This document shows, in pieces, positions 16,626 through 26,027 of a DNA stretch of 64,000 nucleotides. Each line of letters opens with the position of its first letter. The first letter of the stretch is position 1. Both the position numbers and the translations under genes were made by a program. The notes under the pieces were generated by a model. The model worked only from the letters and a program-made list of their open reading frames with translations. It searched no databases and was not told where the DNA came from. This stretch comes from Deinococcus cellulosilyticus NBRC 106333 = KACC 11606 (GTDB lineage: Bacteria; Deinococcota; Deinococci; Deinococcales; Deinococcaceae), in assembly GCF_007990775.1 (NCBI RefSeq), contig NZ_BJXB01000011.1:62001-126000 (forward strand), in the 5' to 3' direction.

Positions 16626-16958
16626 TCAATGAATGATGCGGTTGAAGTGCAGGACCACCGGATGCATGCCCTGTTCGTTGGTCCTGTCTGAGAGTTCTGG
16701 GGCATCCAGGGTGAGGCGGTCCCCGGCCTTCCAGGTGTCTTCTTCCCAGTACTGGTGTACAAAGCCTGCTTCCATCTGCAGCACCCTTTTGAGGGCCTCG
16801 TACTGGTCCGGGTAAATCTGGGTGGTGATGGTGCCCCCAAGGTCACGTGTGATGACCATCATGGGTGCATCAAGTTCCAGGACAAAGCCCTGGTCCGCCA
16901 GATCAATAATGCGTTCAGGGGCCAGCAATTCCAGATGTTTATTTCGATTCTGATCCAT
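16626..16958 (-). CDS. Uncharacterised protein, 110 residues
   Basis: A small, probably cytoplasmic protein without signal peptide or membrane segment, and acidic overall. No domain recognised. The ATG at 16958 is preferred because a longer frame to 17021 would begin inside the upstream terminator; only a weak GAGAA precedes ATG 16958. It has its own terminator and faces the same way as the small secreted protein gene upstream. Function unknown. Confidence 0.6.
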   Translation of the reverse strand: MDQNRNKHLELLAPERIIDLADQGFVLELDAPMMVITRDLGGTITTQIYPDQYEALKRVLQMEAGFVHQYWEEDTWKAGDRLTLDAPELSDRTNEQGMHPVVLHFNRIIH

Positions 16959-17019
16959 GTTCTCATCATTGAAGATGGGGGTGAGATTTGGGCAAGGAGA
17001 CCCTAAGGCTTTCCCAATC

Positions 17020-17048
17020 AAAAAGACCCCGAAAGCCTCGGGGTCTTT
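17020..17048 (-). terminator. Terminator of the small secreted protein gene
   Basis: An 11-bp stem AAAGACCCCGA/TCGGGGTCTTT with a 5-base loop and a T-run on the minus strand. Confidence 0.9.
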
Positions 17049-17074
17049 CAGGGTTCACCTGCCTGTTTGCAGAT

Positions 17075-17503
17075 TCATTTGCAGAGGGAGAACATGGTGG
17101 TCTTTTTGGTGAAGTTCCACAGGCCATACACGTCCTGGTTGTTGGCCGAGATCTTGATGATGCTGCCCGTCTTGAGCTTTTGCACCACGCTGTAGTTGTA
17201 CTTCAGTTTTTTCGCTTCCAGCTCAAAGCCTGCTGCAATCTTGTTGCGGTCAATTTTGCTGCCCCAGAAAATGTCTTCAATGGTGGTGCATTTGATCTTC
17301 ACGGCATTGAAGAGCTTTGCCACAGAGGCATCCACAGCAGCTTTCTCTTTGGCATCGGTCAGGCGGAATGCGCCAGGGTACAGCACCATGTCCTTGAGCA
17401 GTTCAGGACTTTTGGCAGGAGTAAAGGTGTCAGAGGCCGCCAGGGCAGAGGAACCCTGCACACTGAGGAAGGCGACCACGGCTACAGCAAGTGCTTTCTT
17501 CAT
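17075..17503 (-). CDS. Small secreted protein, 142 residues
   Basis: An exported protein with a clear Sec signal (MKKALAVAVVAFLSVQGSSA, cleavage near ALA-A at residue 23). The mature part has two cysteines, Cys72 and Cys141, which could form one disulfide, and lysine-rich amphipathic stretches. No domain recognised. The start is supported by TAAACT 7 bases upstream (17511-17516). Function unknown. Confidence 0.75.
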   Translation of the reverse strand: MKKALAVAVVAFLSVQGSSALAASDTFTPAKSPELLKDMVLYPGAFRLTDAKEKAAVDASVAKLFNAVKIKCTTIEDIFWGSKIDRNKIAAGFELEAKKLKYNYSVVQKLKTGSIIKISANNQDVYGLWNFTKKTTMFSLCK

Positions 17504-17510
17504 AGCTAGC

Positions 17511-17516
17511 AGTTTA
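17511..17516 (-). promoter_or_regulatory. -10 box (TAAACT) of the small secreted protein gene
   Basis: TAAACT lies 7 bases before ATG 17503, a leaderless spacing. Confidence 0.6.
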
Positions 17517-17702
17517 CGGGTCGTTCATGATAGCTGCTTAAAAAGAACGTGCAGGTGGCTTTGTGTCATTCAGAACCAGCATCCTGAAGGTTTGCTCAAC
17601 CTGAGATTTCAGGGGTGCTTCAGAGGGGTCTGGTACCATCAAGTCATTCAAACCCTTTGCATTTTCAGCTGGTTTTCTCCCCCTTTTTTGAAACATACCC
17701 GG

Positions 17703-17734
17703 AACATCCACCCCTGCCGAGACGGGTGGATGTT
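17703..17734. terminator. Hairpin after the GGDEF-EAL gene
   Basis: An 11-bp stem AACATCCACCC/GGGTGGATGTT with a 10-base loop. The T-run is on the plus-strand side only, so its role as terminator of the minus-strand gene is uncertain. Confidence 0.5.
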
Positions 17735-17748
17735 TTCCTGTAGGTTTT

Positions 17749-20700
17749 TCAGGGTGTTTCTGGATTCCCCTGTTGCAGGAACTCATGCACGAACTTCACA
17801 AAGTCAGGTGCAGGCATGGGCCGGGCATAGTAATACCCTTGCACGTAATCGCAATCGCGGGCTTTGAGCCACTCCACCTGCTGTTTGGTCTCCACCCCCT
17901 CGGCAATCACCGTTTTCCCGAGCTGGTGGCTCATGGCGATGATGGCATCGATGATGGGGCTTGAGGTGTCCTCGGTGAGGTTCTTGACGAAGGAACGGTC
18001 AATCTTGATGAAGCGGGTGTCAAAGCGGGTCAGGTAGTTCAGGCTGGAGTACCCGGTCCCGAAGTCATCAAGGGCCAGACGGATGCCTGCCTCCTGAATC
18101 AGCCGGAACTGTTCTGCAATCTCGAAGGCGTCCTGCAGGAAGACACTCTCGGTGATCTCAATGATCAGACGCTCTGGTAGGATGCCTGCCTCCTGGATGT
18201 ACCCCATGAAACGCTCCATCGTGCCCTTCTGCAAGAACTGCTTGGCAGACACATTCACAGAGACATCGATGGGCTCCAGATGCTGGGCATTCCACTGTTT
18301 GATCTGCTGAATCACTGCCCGGAACACCCAGTCTCCCAGGGCGTGGATCAGGTCGCTTTCCTCGGCAATGGGAATGAAGACCGCTGGACTGATGAACCCT
18401 TTCTCGGGATGCTTCCAGCGCAAAAGGGCTTCCGCCTTGACGATGCGGTGTGAATTCAGGTCCAGAATGGGCTGGTAGTACATCTCCAGCTCATTTCTGC
18501 GGATGGCCTGTCCCAGCTCAATGGTGAGGGTGCGTTTCTCGACGGCCTGGTCCTGCATGGCCTTCTGGAAGAAGGCGTAGCGGTTCTTGCCGTCGTTCTT
18601 GGCGTTGTACATGGCCTGATCTGCGTAGACCAGCAATTTGTTGGCATCGTCGGCATCTTCTGGATAGACTGCGATTCCAATGCTGGCCGTGATGGTCAGG
18701 TTCTCCTTGCCAATTCGCACCGGGTGGGACAGGATCGCCAGGATGCGCTCGGCAATCATGGCGGCTGGTGTGATCTCGGTGAGGTGGGTCAGCATGATCA
18801 CGAACTCATCCCCGGAAAGCCGGGCGAGCACATCGCTGGCCCGGGTGCACATTTTAAGGCGGTTGGCGACCTCCTTCAGAAGTTCATCTCCGGCCTGGTG
18901 CCCGTAGGTGTCATTCACTTCCTTGAAGCGGTCCAGGTCGATGAACAGCACCGCACAATTCTGGTCGGTCCGGTGGGTGTTCTTGATCTCCTGCGACAAA
19001 AGCTCGAAAAAGAGGCGTCGGTTCGGCAGGTCGGTGAGGGCGTCGTGGTTGGCCTGGTGGCGGATCAGGTGCTCGGTGGTTTTCTGGTCGGTGATGTCCC
19101 AGGCAGTTCCCAGCATGCGGAAGGTCTCGGGTGTGGGTCCAGGGAGAACTTTGGCATGGGAGCGCAGCACCCGCACCTTCCCACGGGGCAGGAGCACCCG
19201 GAAGTCGGCATGCAGGATGTTCTGTCCCTGCTGCCTTCCTTCGGCCACCGAGCGGAAAAATTCTTCCAGCAGAGGCTGGTCATCGTTGTGGATGCGCTCG
19301 TGAATCAGGCGGTACACATCCTGGGTGCTCTGGGTGGGGTCGGCAAGGTGCATCAGGTCGGTCATCTTGCGGTCCATCTCGATGCACATGCTTTCGCTGT
19401 CCCACTCCCAGATGCCAATCCCTCCGGCTTCTGTGGCGAGCAAGAGGCGGTTGGACAGGGCCAGCAGTTCCTCACGGGCGGTCTTGCTCTCGGAGATGTC
19501 CTGACCCGTGCCGTAGATCATCACCACCTGCCCTTCGCGGTTCTGGGCGGCGCGGCCCCGCAGGTGAATCCAGCGGGCCTTGCTTTTGCTGCTCAGTTCA
19601 AGGTCCAGTGCGAAATCGTCCTGTGTGAGCACAGTTTCACTGAATTTTTCCTGCAGGGCCTGCAGGCTGTGGGGGGTCAGCAGGGAAGTGAGCGTTTCCA
19701 CATCGGGAGCAGGCCCCTCAGAGGTGTACCCCAGCATGCGACGAAAATCCTCAGACCAGTCCAGGGTGCGGTGCACCAGATCCCACTTCCAGCTGCCAAT
19801 CTGGGCGATGCGGTGTGCCTCGCGCAGGTCCAGCTCGATGCGTTTCTCGCGGGTGATGTCCCAGCTGGTGCCCATGATTTTCAGGGGATGCCCGGCCTCG
19901 TCTTTGATCGGGTGGGCCACCACCTTGGTGTGCCGCACCGATCCATCGGGCAAGAGAATCCTGAACTCGGCCTCGTGGGCCTGTCCGTTCAGGGTCTGGA
20001 AGGTGAAACCCACCACCTTGGCACTGTCCTCCGGGTGCACCAGACGGGGCCAGTCCTCGAAATGCCCGGTGAATTCCTCGCTGCGAATCCCGTACATCTC
20101 GCACATGCGGGCATCCCACTTGAGGGTGTTGTGCTGCACCTCCCACTCCCAGGTGCCCACCCCACTGCTCTCCAGGGCAAATTCCAGCTGGCTTTTCATG
20201 CCCTCAAGTTCCTGTCGCATGGCGAGTTCGGAGGTGGCGTCCTGCAGCTCAAGCAGGGTGTAAGTGGTGCTGTCTTCCAGCGTCACCTGACTGACCCCCA
20301 CCGCAATCCAGACGGCCTGACCGTCTTCACGCAGCCATTTGGTGTGAAATTGCAGGTCGTTCAGGGTGTCATCTTCGAGGCTCAGGCCCACCACCTTCGG
20401 CAGGTTCACCTGCGTCAGGTCCTCATGGGGAACCCCCAGAAGTTGTGAGAGCCTGCGGTTCCCCCACACCAGTTGTTCCTGTGCATCCACCACCGCGAGG
20501 GCCGTCTGGGCATGTTCCAGGACACCCTGAATGGCACTTCCATCCATGCGGGGGTGTGCTTCAAGGATCACACTGGTGGTTTTCCCGGTGGCCCCCTGAA
20601 TCGGCGTCAGTGTGAACGGGATGCGTGCATGCCCCACCAGTTCCAGATGCAATTCCTGTCCTCCAGAAAGGGGCTGGCTGAACAGCTGGGACAGCCGCTG

Positions 20701-20943
20701 TCTGCTGTCTGCTGTCCAGCAACCGAGGTCCTGCAGGGGCATCCCGGAAAGGCGCTCGCCCAGTTTCAGGTCCTGAATGGCGGTCTCGCTGACCTGCAGC
20801 ACCCTGCCCTCGGGAGACACCAGGAACATCCAGCCCTGCACCCCCTGCAGCATCTGCCGGAGTGTGGAAGAAACCCTGGGAAGTCCAAGTGGATTTTTGT
20901 GGAAGGGAATCAAGTGAAGCCTCCTCTGGTGCCTGGATGTCAT
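17749..20943 (-). CDS. PAS-rich GGDEF-EAL cyclic di-GMP protein
   Basis: A 1,064-residue soluble signalling protein. About five PAS/PAC sensor repeats cover residues 30-640, followed by a GGDEF domain (SGDEF at 710-714, with an RxxD-type product site RASD five residues before it) and an EAL domain (EALLRW at 838-843, then NVSAKQF, EITESVF, DDFGTGYSS, EGVETKQQ). Residues for both making and breaking cyclic di-GMP are present, so one or both activities are possible. No membrane segment is seen. No convincing ribosome site precedes ATG 20943; a TACAAT box lies 53 bases upstream. An internal ATG near residue 32 is an alternative start. Confidence 0.92.
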   Translation of the reverse strand: MTSRHQRRLHLIPFHKNPLGLPRVSSTLRQMLQGVQGWMFLVSPEGRVLQVSETAIQDLKLGERLSGMPLQDLGCWTADSRQRLSQLFSQPLSGGQELHLELVGHARIPFTLTPIQGATGKTTSVILEAHPRMDGSAIQGVLEHAQTALAVVDAQEQLVWGNRRLSQLLGVPHEDLTQVNLPKVVGLSLEDDTLNDLQFHTKWLREDGQAVWIAVGVSQVTLEDSTTYTLLELQDATSELAMRQELEGMKSQLEFALESSGVGTWEWEVQHNTLKWDARMCEMYGIRSEEFTGHFEDWPRLVHPEDSAKVVGFTFQTLNGQAHEAEFRILLPDGSVRHTKVVAHPIKDEAGHPLKIMGTSWDITREKRIELDLREAHRIAQIGSWKWDLVHRTLDWSEDFRRMLGYTSEGPAPDVETLTSLLTPHSLQALQEKFSETVLTQDDFALDLELSSKSKARWIHLRGRAAQNREGQVVMIYGTGQDISESKTAREELLALSNRLLLATEAGGIGIWEWDSESMCIEMDRKMTDLMHLADPTQSTQDVYRLIHERIHNDDQPLLEEFFRSVAEGRQQGQNILHADFRVLLPRGKVRVLRSHAKVLPGPTPETFRMLGTAWDITDQKTTEHLIRHQANHDALTDLPNRRLFFELLSQEIKNTHRTDQNCAVLFIDLDRFKEVNDTYGHQAGDELLKEVANRLKMCTRASDVLARLSGDEFVIMLTHLTEITPAAMIAERILAILSHPVRIGKENLTITASIGIAVYPEDADDANKLLVYADQAMYNAKNDGKNRYAFFQKAMQDQAVEKRTLTIELGQAIRRNELEMYYQPILDLNSHRIVKAEALLRWKHPEKGFISPAVFIPIAEESDLIHALGDWVFRAVIQQIKQWNAQHLEPIDVSVNVSAKQFLQKGTMERFMGYIQEAGILPERLIIEITESVFLQDAFEIAEQFRLIQEAGIRLALDDFGTGYSSLNYLTRFDTRFIKIDRSFVKNLTEDTSSPIIDAIIAMSHQLGKTVIAEGVETKQQVEWLKARDCDYVQGYYYARPMPAPDFVKFVHEFLQQGNPETP

Positions 20944-20995
20944 GTGTCCAGCGTCTGTGGGCCAGACATTTGTTCTGTAAGTGAACTTGATTTAA

Positions 20996-21001
20996 ATTGT
21001 A
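20996..21001 (-). promoter_or_regulatory. Possible -10 box (TACAAT) of the GGDEF-EAL gene
   Basis: TACAAT on the minus strand would give a leader of about 45 bases. No good -35 box is seen. Confidence 0.4.
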
Positions 21002-21028
21002 ACCCGAAAAATCCAACAGATTTCTCAA

Positions 21029-21204
21029 CAGTAGACAGTTGACAGTTCACAGTTGACAGTTCAGAACGCTTTGGCTCATGTCCTGAAGGTGTATTTAAGA
21101 AGCGGCTTCCTCCCAGGATAGAAGAGGAAGCCACTCTGGGCAGTAAGTTTTTTTACTCGCGAATCACCACATGCTTTTGCATGTCTGTGAACTGTCTACT
21201 TCAC
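21029..21204. repeat. Heptad-flanked intergenic element D
   Basis: Left arm of five units CAGTAGA, CAGTTGA, CAGTTCA, CAGTTGA, CAGTTCA (21029-21063). The right arm TGTGAACTGTCTACTTCAC (21186-21204) is its inverse. The ~120-base core has the hairpins GGCTTCCTC/GAGGAAGCC and ACATGC/GCATGT. The TAG stop codon of pulA lies inside the right arm. Confidence 0.75.
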
Positions 21205-24200
21205 AAGTACAGCCGTGGTCCAGGCCGGCACATTCACCTGGGTTCCACTCACCTGCACCAGCTTGAGGGTGCTGTCGGTGCTCTTCTGCAGCACCGGATG
21301 CAGGGTCAGGCCAGAAACACCGGTCTGCACGCTCTGCATGCTGGGGCTGGCATTGAAGACCACCACAATCTTGCTGTAAGGATTGCTGGCACTGGTCTTG
21401 CCTGTCAGGGTGTAGGCCAGCACGCTCTCGGGGGTTTCCAGGAAGCTGAGGGCGGACTGCACCTCTCTGGCGGTGGCAAGCCTGAACAGGTCAGAGCTGT
21501 AACGCACCCTCAGGAGGTCCTGGAAGTGGTCCCTGGCCCGCAGGATGTGGTTGCTGGCGGGTTTGAGGGCAGGGTTGGAGAGGAGAGGACGCATCAGGTC
21601 CCACTTGTCCTGGTTTTTCTCGGCCACAGGCAGGCCTGCACCCCAGCCACTCTCCTGGTAACTGAAGTCCAGACGGTTGAACCAGTCCCCGGAGTTGTAG
21701 CTGTCGCGGTCCAGCGACTTGCTGCGCAGCAGGTCATCTCCGGCATGGAAGAAGGGAATGCCCTGGGAGAGCATGATCACGCTGAGGGAGAGGTTGTTCA
21801 TGCGCACACGGGTGTTGAGATCTGCATTCGCAGGGGCTTTCCACTGGATGGCATCAAAGAGCGTCTCGTTGTCGTGGGCACTGACGTAATTGATGTCCTC
21901 ATCGGGGTTTGCGGCATACCCTGCAGCACTGTTGCCGTTGTACAGCACCTGGCTGCCTTTGACGGTCTCTCCAGCGGCGTTCTTGAAGGTGAAGTCCCTC
22001 AGGTTGCCCGAGATGCCCACTTTCAGCAGGTCGGTGAGGTTTTTCAGGCGGTCCTGCTGCCCGGCGGTCACGCCAAAGCCATTGAAGGAGGTCAGCAGTC
22101 CGGTGGCAAAGCCCTGTTCACGCGGGTCGGTGAAGGGGCTTCCGCCGCGCAGTGCGTCCCGGATGCGGTCATTGAAGCTGCCGATGCCTGTCCCGTACAG
22201 GTTGAGCTGGGTGGCATTCACGCCCCGTTTGCCGCCCTGCACCTCACCGAAATCCCAGCCTTCGCCATAGACGTAGATCTTCTTGCCGTCCACCCCGTCT
22301 TTTGCCAGGGTCAGGGCGTCCAGGGCCTTGCGCACGTTCTTCATGTCCTGCAGCATGTGGTGACCCATCAGGTCGAAACGGAAGCCGTCCACCTTGTAGG
22401 CTTTCGCCCAGAACACCACGCTGTCGAGCATCAGTTTTTCCATCATCTTGTGCTCGGTGGCGGTGTTGGCGCAGCAGGTGGAGTTCTCCACGCCTCCATC
22501 CAGGTTCAGACGGTGGTAATACCCGGGAACGATCCTGTCCAGCACGGATTTTTCTGCCATGCCTGCAGCATTGGTGTGGTTGAACACCACGTCCTGAATG
22601 ACCCGCAGGCCTGCCTGGTTGAGGCCCATCACCATCTGGCGGTACTCTTTTGTGCGGTTGGTGGGGCTCACTGCGTAAGAGCCTTCTGGAACCATGTAAT
22701 GGTAGGGATCATAGCCCCAGTTGAAGGCGTCTTGCTCCTTGATCTTGCTGACCTCTTCCTGCTGTCGGGTGTCGGCAGGACCAAACACAGTCAGGTCGGG
22801 GGTGGTTTTCCAGTCTGGTTTGTTCTCATTGATGGTGGCAATGTCGAAGGTGGGCAGCAGGTGGATGGCTTTCAGGCCTGCAGCCGCCAGCGATTTCAGG
22901 TGCTTCATGCCTGCAGAGTTCTGCTGGGTGAAGGCCAGATAGGTGCCTCTGGTGTTGGCCGGAACGGTGGCATCCGCAGCACTGAAATCCCGCACATGCA
23001 GCTCGTAGATGGAGAGGTCGGTGGGTCTGTCCAGCGCAGGTTTTTTCAGGGCTGCCCATCCTGCAGGCTGGGTGGCGGGATCATTGAGGTCCATCAGCCA
23101 GCTTTTTTTGCTGTTCAGGGACAGGGCCACAGAGTAGGGATCGGTGACCAGACTGGTCTCGATTTTTCCAGTCATGGGGTGAAACACACTCACCTGGTAC
23201 AGGTAGAACTTGTTTTTCCACTTGCTGGGGATGGTGGTGCTCCACACCCCATTGTTGAAGCTGGGCTCGATCTGGTCGGCAGGGTCCGCATCGTTGGCGT
23301 TGTTGTACAAGAAGAGCTTCACCGACTGGGCGGTGGGGGCCCACAGCTTCAGGTTGATGTTGCTCTTGTCAAAAGTGGCCCCGAGCGTGCCAAAGTAGGC
23401 ATACATGTCGTCCAGAACGCCGTATGTTTGCACTCCGGTGGCATCAATGGGCTTTTTGTCGGTGCCAATCACCGAAACGGCAACCTGACCGGCCAGAATG
23501 TTGGGGATCTTGCTGAGGTCCCGCTCTTTGATCTTCAGAACGGCATACTCCCTCAGGTGGGGGAATTTCTGGGCCAGCACCTCACTGAGGCCCCTGGACA
23601 CGAAATCCAGTTCGATGTTGCGACCCCCCTCGACCCCATCTGCAGACAGCTTCAGGCCTGCATTGATGTCGAAATTCAGAAGGTATTTGGCTCCTTCTTT
23701 GACACTGCCTGCCTTGATCGCAATCATGTCTTTTGTGAGCCAGTGGGCCTGCTGTTTCGAGAGGTCCCCCACAGCCTGCCTGCTGAGGTCGGGCTTCTCG
23801 GTGAAGAGCTTGCTGGAACCGGAAACCAGCCACAGTTCTCTGGGCAGGCTCTTGTCCCACATCATGTCCGGGCCGGGGTCCTTGTCGTCTCCCTTGTGCA
23901 CAATGAATCCAACTTTTGCAGCGTCGTTTTTCAGGGGCACATCCCAGAAAGCCCCATAATCGGTGATTCCGGTCTGTGCAAAAGGTTTGGTCCACTCAAC
24001 GGACACGGCAGCATCCTCCCACAGGTGCAGTCCCCATCCCTCATACACGGCATCCGGACGGTTGTAATGGATGCGCAGGGTGTTGTCCGGCTGTGCAGGA
24101 GCGGGTCTGGCGTTGGGATTCACTTTGGGCTGTCCGGTGTCAGGCAGGGTGACATTGACCTTGCTGCTGCCCGACACAATCCAGGCCTCTTTGCTCTGGG

Positions 24201-24507
24201 TCAGGTCCAGAAACTGGTCTGGACCGGGATCTTTGTCATCCCCCTTGTGCACAATGAAACCCAGTTTTCTGGCATCATTTTTCAGCTTGACATCAAAGTA
24301 AACACCAAATGCATCTTTGCCCGTCTGCTGGAGGGGCTTGTCCCAGCTGACAGTCACATCGGCATCTTCCCAGGCGTGCAGTCCCCACCCTTCATAGTTC
24401 CCATCAGGACGGAAGTAGTGGACTCTGGCCGTGCCCTCAGGCAGGGACTGGGCCAGGGCACAGGTCAGACTGGCGAGCGCGCTGAACGCGAACAGCAGTT
24501 TCTTCAT
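21196..24507 (-). CDS. pulA: Secreted pullulanase with two CBM41 domains
   Basis: A 1,103-residue exported GH13 enzyme that cleaves alpha-1,6 branches in pullulan, glycogen or starch. After a Sec signal (MKKLLFAFSALASLTCALAQ) there are two CBM41 alpha-glucan binding domains, each with YEGWGLH, FIVHKGDDKDPGPD and related positions. Next come a CBM48/E-set region and the GH13 barrel. The pullulanase signature FNWGYDP (usually YNWGYDP), DVVFNHT, GFRFDLMGHH, YGEGWDF and SAHDNE are present, including the expected Asp, Glu and Asp catalytic residues. AAGGAGA lies 6 bases before ATG 24507. A lipobox is not obvious. Confidence 0.95.
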   Translation of the reverse strand: MKKLLFAFSALASLTCALAQSLPEGTARVHYFRPDGNYEGWGLHAWEDADVTVSWDKPLQQTGKDAFGVYFDVKLKNDARKLGFIVHKGDDKDPGPDQFLDLTQSKEAWIVSGSSKVNVTLPDTGQPKVNPNARPAPAQPDNTLRIHYNRPDAVYEGWGLHLWEDAAVSVEWTKPFAQTGITDYGAFWDVPLKNDAAKVGFIVHKGDDKDPGPDMMWDKSLPRELWLVSGSSKLFTEKPDLSRQAVGDLSKQQAHWLTKDMIAIKAGSVKEGAKYLLNFDINAGLKLSADGVEGGRNIELDFVSRGLSEVLAQKFPHLREYAVLKIKERDLSKIPNILAGQVAVSVIGTDKKPIDATGVQTYGVLDDMYAYFGTLGATFDKSNINLKLWAPTAQSVKLFLYNNANDADPADQIEPSFNNGVWSTTIPSKWKNKFYLYQVSVFHPMTGKIETSLVTDPYSVALSLNSKKSWLMDLNDPATQPAGWAALKKPALDRPTDLSIYELHVRDFSAADATVPANTRGTYLAFTQQNSAGMKHLKSLAAAGLKAIHLLPTFDIATINENKPDWKTTPDLTVFGPADTRQQEEVSKIKEQDAFNWGYDPYHYMVPEGSYAVSPTNRTKEYRQMVMGLNQAGLRVIQDVVFNHTNAAGMAEKSVLDRIVPGYYHRLNLDGGVENSTCCANTATEHKMMEKLMLDSVVFWAKAYKVDGFRFDLMGHHMLQDMKNVRKALDALTLAKDGVDGKKIYVYGEGWDFGEVQGGKRGVNATQLNLYGTGIGSFNDRIRDALRGGSPFTDPREQGFATGLLTSFNGFGVTAGQQDRLKNLTDLLKVGISGNLRDFTFKNAAGETVKGSQVLYNGNSAAGYAANPDEDINYVSAHDNETLFDAIQWKAPANADLNTRVRMNNLSLSVIMLSQGIPFFHAGDDLLRSKSLDRDSYNSGDWFNRLDFSYQESGWGAGLPVAEKNQDKWDLMRPLLSNPALKPASNHILRARDHFQDLLRVRYSSDLFRLATAREVQSALSFLETPESVLAYTLTGKTSASNPYSKIVVVFNASPSMQSVQTGVSGLTLHPVLQKSTDSTLKLVQVSGTQVNVPAWTTAVLVK

Positions 24508-24529
24508 GGTTTGTCTCCTTACAGAAGGT

Positions 24530-24559
24530 ATTCTACGTTGAAGCGGTTCCATTATTCAA
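24530..24559 (-). promoter_or_regulatory. pulA promoter
   Basis: TTGAAT, 18 bases, then TAGAAT, giving a short leader that contains the AAGGAGA ribosome site. Confidence 0.7.
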
Positions 24560-24569
24560 ATCTTGAGAT

Positions 24570-24593
24570 GCCAAGGGCCGTCGGCTCTCGGCC
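24570..24593. repeat. Heptad remnant E without core
   Basis: GCCAAGGGCCG is followed directly by the inverted TCGGCTCTCGGCC. It looks like the two arms of a heptad element joined without a core, just upstream of the pulA promoter. Confidence 0.55.
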
Positions 24594-24662
24594 CCTCAAC
24601 ACATGAAAATCTTTCAGACCATGTTAAGCTGAATTACTTCGCAACGAGGGGCACCACAGCGC

Positions 24663-25667
24663 ATGACCGAGCAACGCATCGCCCGTTACCAGGCCATCTT
24701 CGAAATTCTTGAGCTGATCTCTGACGACAAGACCACTTCGGAAATCATCAAAAGCACGTACCAGCTGGCCCACCGTGTGGCACGGGTTCCGATCATGCTG
24801 ATTGCGCTCATCAACCAGAAACACCCTGGCCTCCTCAACATCGAGGTGCTTGAGGAAGGGATTCACACCCAGCTCACCAGTCCCCGAAGAGAAGACGGTC
24901 TGGTTGAGTGTGTGCTGCGCGGAGAGACCATCCTGACCGGAGATTTCCAGTCTTTCCTGCGGACCCGCAATTTCGTGGTGCGCTCGACTTTCACCGAGGT
25001 GTCTGCCCTGACCACCCGCTCGTGGCTTGGGGTGCCCTTTCGCACCCAGAAGGGCACGGTGGGTGCCCTGTCCTGGCAGTCCTACGAAGGCAACTTCTTT
25101 GATGAGGAAGACCTGCATTTTGCCGAACTCCTCGCCAAGCACCTGGGGTTTGCCATCTCCAACGCTGAACTCTGGCATGACCTGAATGAACTGGCCCACA
25201 CCGATGCCCTGACCGACCTTGGGAACCGCCGGGCCTTCATGCATGACATTGATGAGCGGATCACTGCCGGAAGCCCATTTGCACTGGTGATTGTGGACAT
25301 CCAGCAGTTCAAACAGATCAACGACACCCACGGGCACCAGACTGGAGATGAGGTTCTGGCTGCTGTCGCAGAGTCCCTTCGCATGCATTCACGTGGCATG
25401 GGCAAAGCCTACCGCCTGGGAGGGGATGAATTTGCCCTGCTGACCCTGGCAGATGGCTCTGTGGTGGAACGGATCGTCCTGAAGGTGCAAGACACCCTCA
25501 GACACCGCTTTGTGCATTTTCCGGTGCGGGTGAATTCCGGGGTGGCCCTCTTTCCCCAGGAGGCCAGAACCGAAGATGCCCTGTACCATGTGGCCGATCA
25601 GGCCATGTACCAGGCCAAACGCAAAAGCACCCTGCTCAGCGAGGAGGGGCAGGCTTCTGATCCCTGA
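24663..25667 (+). CDS. GAF-GGDEF diguanylate cyclase
   Basis: A 334-residue soluble protein. The N-terminal ~170 residues form a GAF-like sensor domain, followed by a GGDEF domain (DALTDLGNRRAF, then RLGGDEFALL) with an intact active-site motif. The RxxD product-inhibition site is not evident. It should make cyclic di-GMP, complementing the GGDEF-EAL protein at 17749. GAGGGG lies 12 bases before ATG 24663, which is rather far. Its last 32 bases overlap the 3' end of the opposite-strand membrane protein gene. Confidence 0.88.
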   Translation: MTEQRIARYQAIFEILELISDDKTTSEIIKSTYQLAHRVARVPIMLIALINQKHPGLLNIEVLEEGIHTQLTSPRREDGLVECVLRGETILTGDFQSFLRTRNFVVRSTFTEVSALTTRSWLGVPFRTQKGTVGALSWQSYEGNFFDEEDLHFAELLAKHLGFAISNAELWHDLNELAHTDALTDLGNRRAFMHDIDERITAGSPFALVIVDIQQFKQINDTHGHQTGDEVLAAVAESLRMHSRGMGKAYRLGGDEFALLTLADGSVVERIVLKVQDTLRHRFVHFPVRVNSGVALFPQEARTEDALYHVADQAMYQAKRKSTLLSEEGQASDP

Positions 25668-25965
25668 GGTGCATCAGGTCCCGGATCACCAGGTAGGGCA
25701 GCAGGGCAAAAGCACCAAAAAACAGGGTCAGTGCAGCAAAAGGGAAACGCAGCCAGTTGTTGTGCTGGATCACGATGTAGGCGGCCATCAGGGCAGAGAG
25801 CACCAGGGCATTCAGGTAGGTCATGCGCACAAAATGGCTGGCAAGCAGGATGTTGACATCGACACCGGTCTGAAGCAGGCTGAACAGCAGAACAAGGAGC
25901 ATCAGCACCCACAGGCCGCCCAGAATCTGGATGCGGAGCAGGCTGGGTTGACGGAGTTTTTCCAT
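25636..25965 (-). CDS. Small three-span membrane protein, 109 residues
   Basis: Hydrophobic segments lie at about residues 12-32, 49-67 and 73-92. No domain recognised. AAGGGGG lies 5 bases before ATG 25965. It is divergent from ygfZ and overlaps the end of the diguanylate cyclase gene antiparallel by 32 bases. Function unknown. Confidence 0.6.
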   Translation of the reverse strand: MEKLRQPSLLRIQILGGLWVLMLLVLLFSLLQTGVDVNILLASHFVRMTYLNALVLSALMAAYIVIQHNNWLRFPFAALTLFFGAFALLPYLVIRDLMHLRDQKPAPPR

Positions 25966-26014
25966 GGGGACCCCCTTTGTGGAGTATTGAACGCTTGACG
26001 CAGGAGAAAGGGCG

Positions 26015-26020
26015 TATTCT
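26015..26020 (+). promoter_or_regulatory. -10 box (TATTCT) of ygfZ
   Basis: TATTCT lies 7 bases before ATG 26028 and decides that start over an upstream ORF start at 25977. Confidence 0.6.
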
Positions 26021-26027
26021 TGATTTC

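Noticed and set aside
17538..17786. An 82-residue minus-strand ORF between the small secreted protein and the GGDEF-EAL gene.
   Set aside because: It crosses the hairpin and overlaps the GGDEF-EAL 3' end, has no ribosome site and shows no protein-like pattern.
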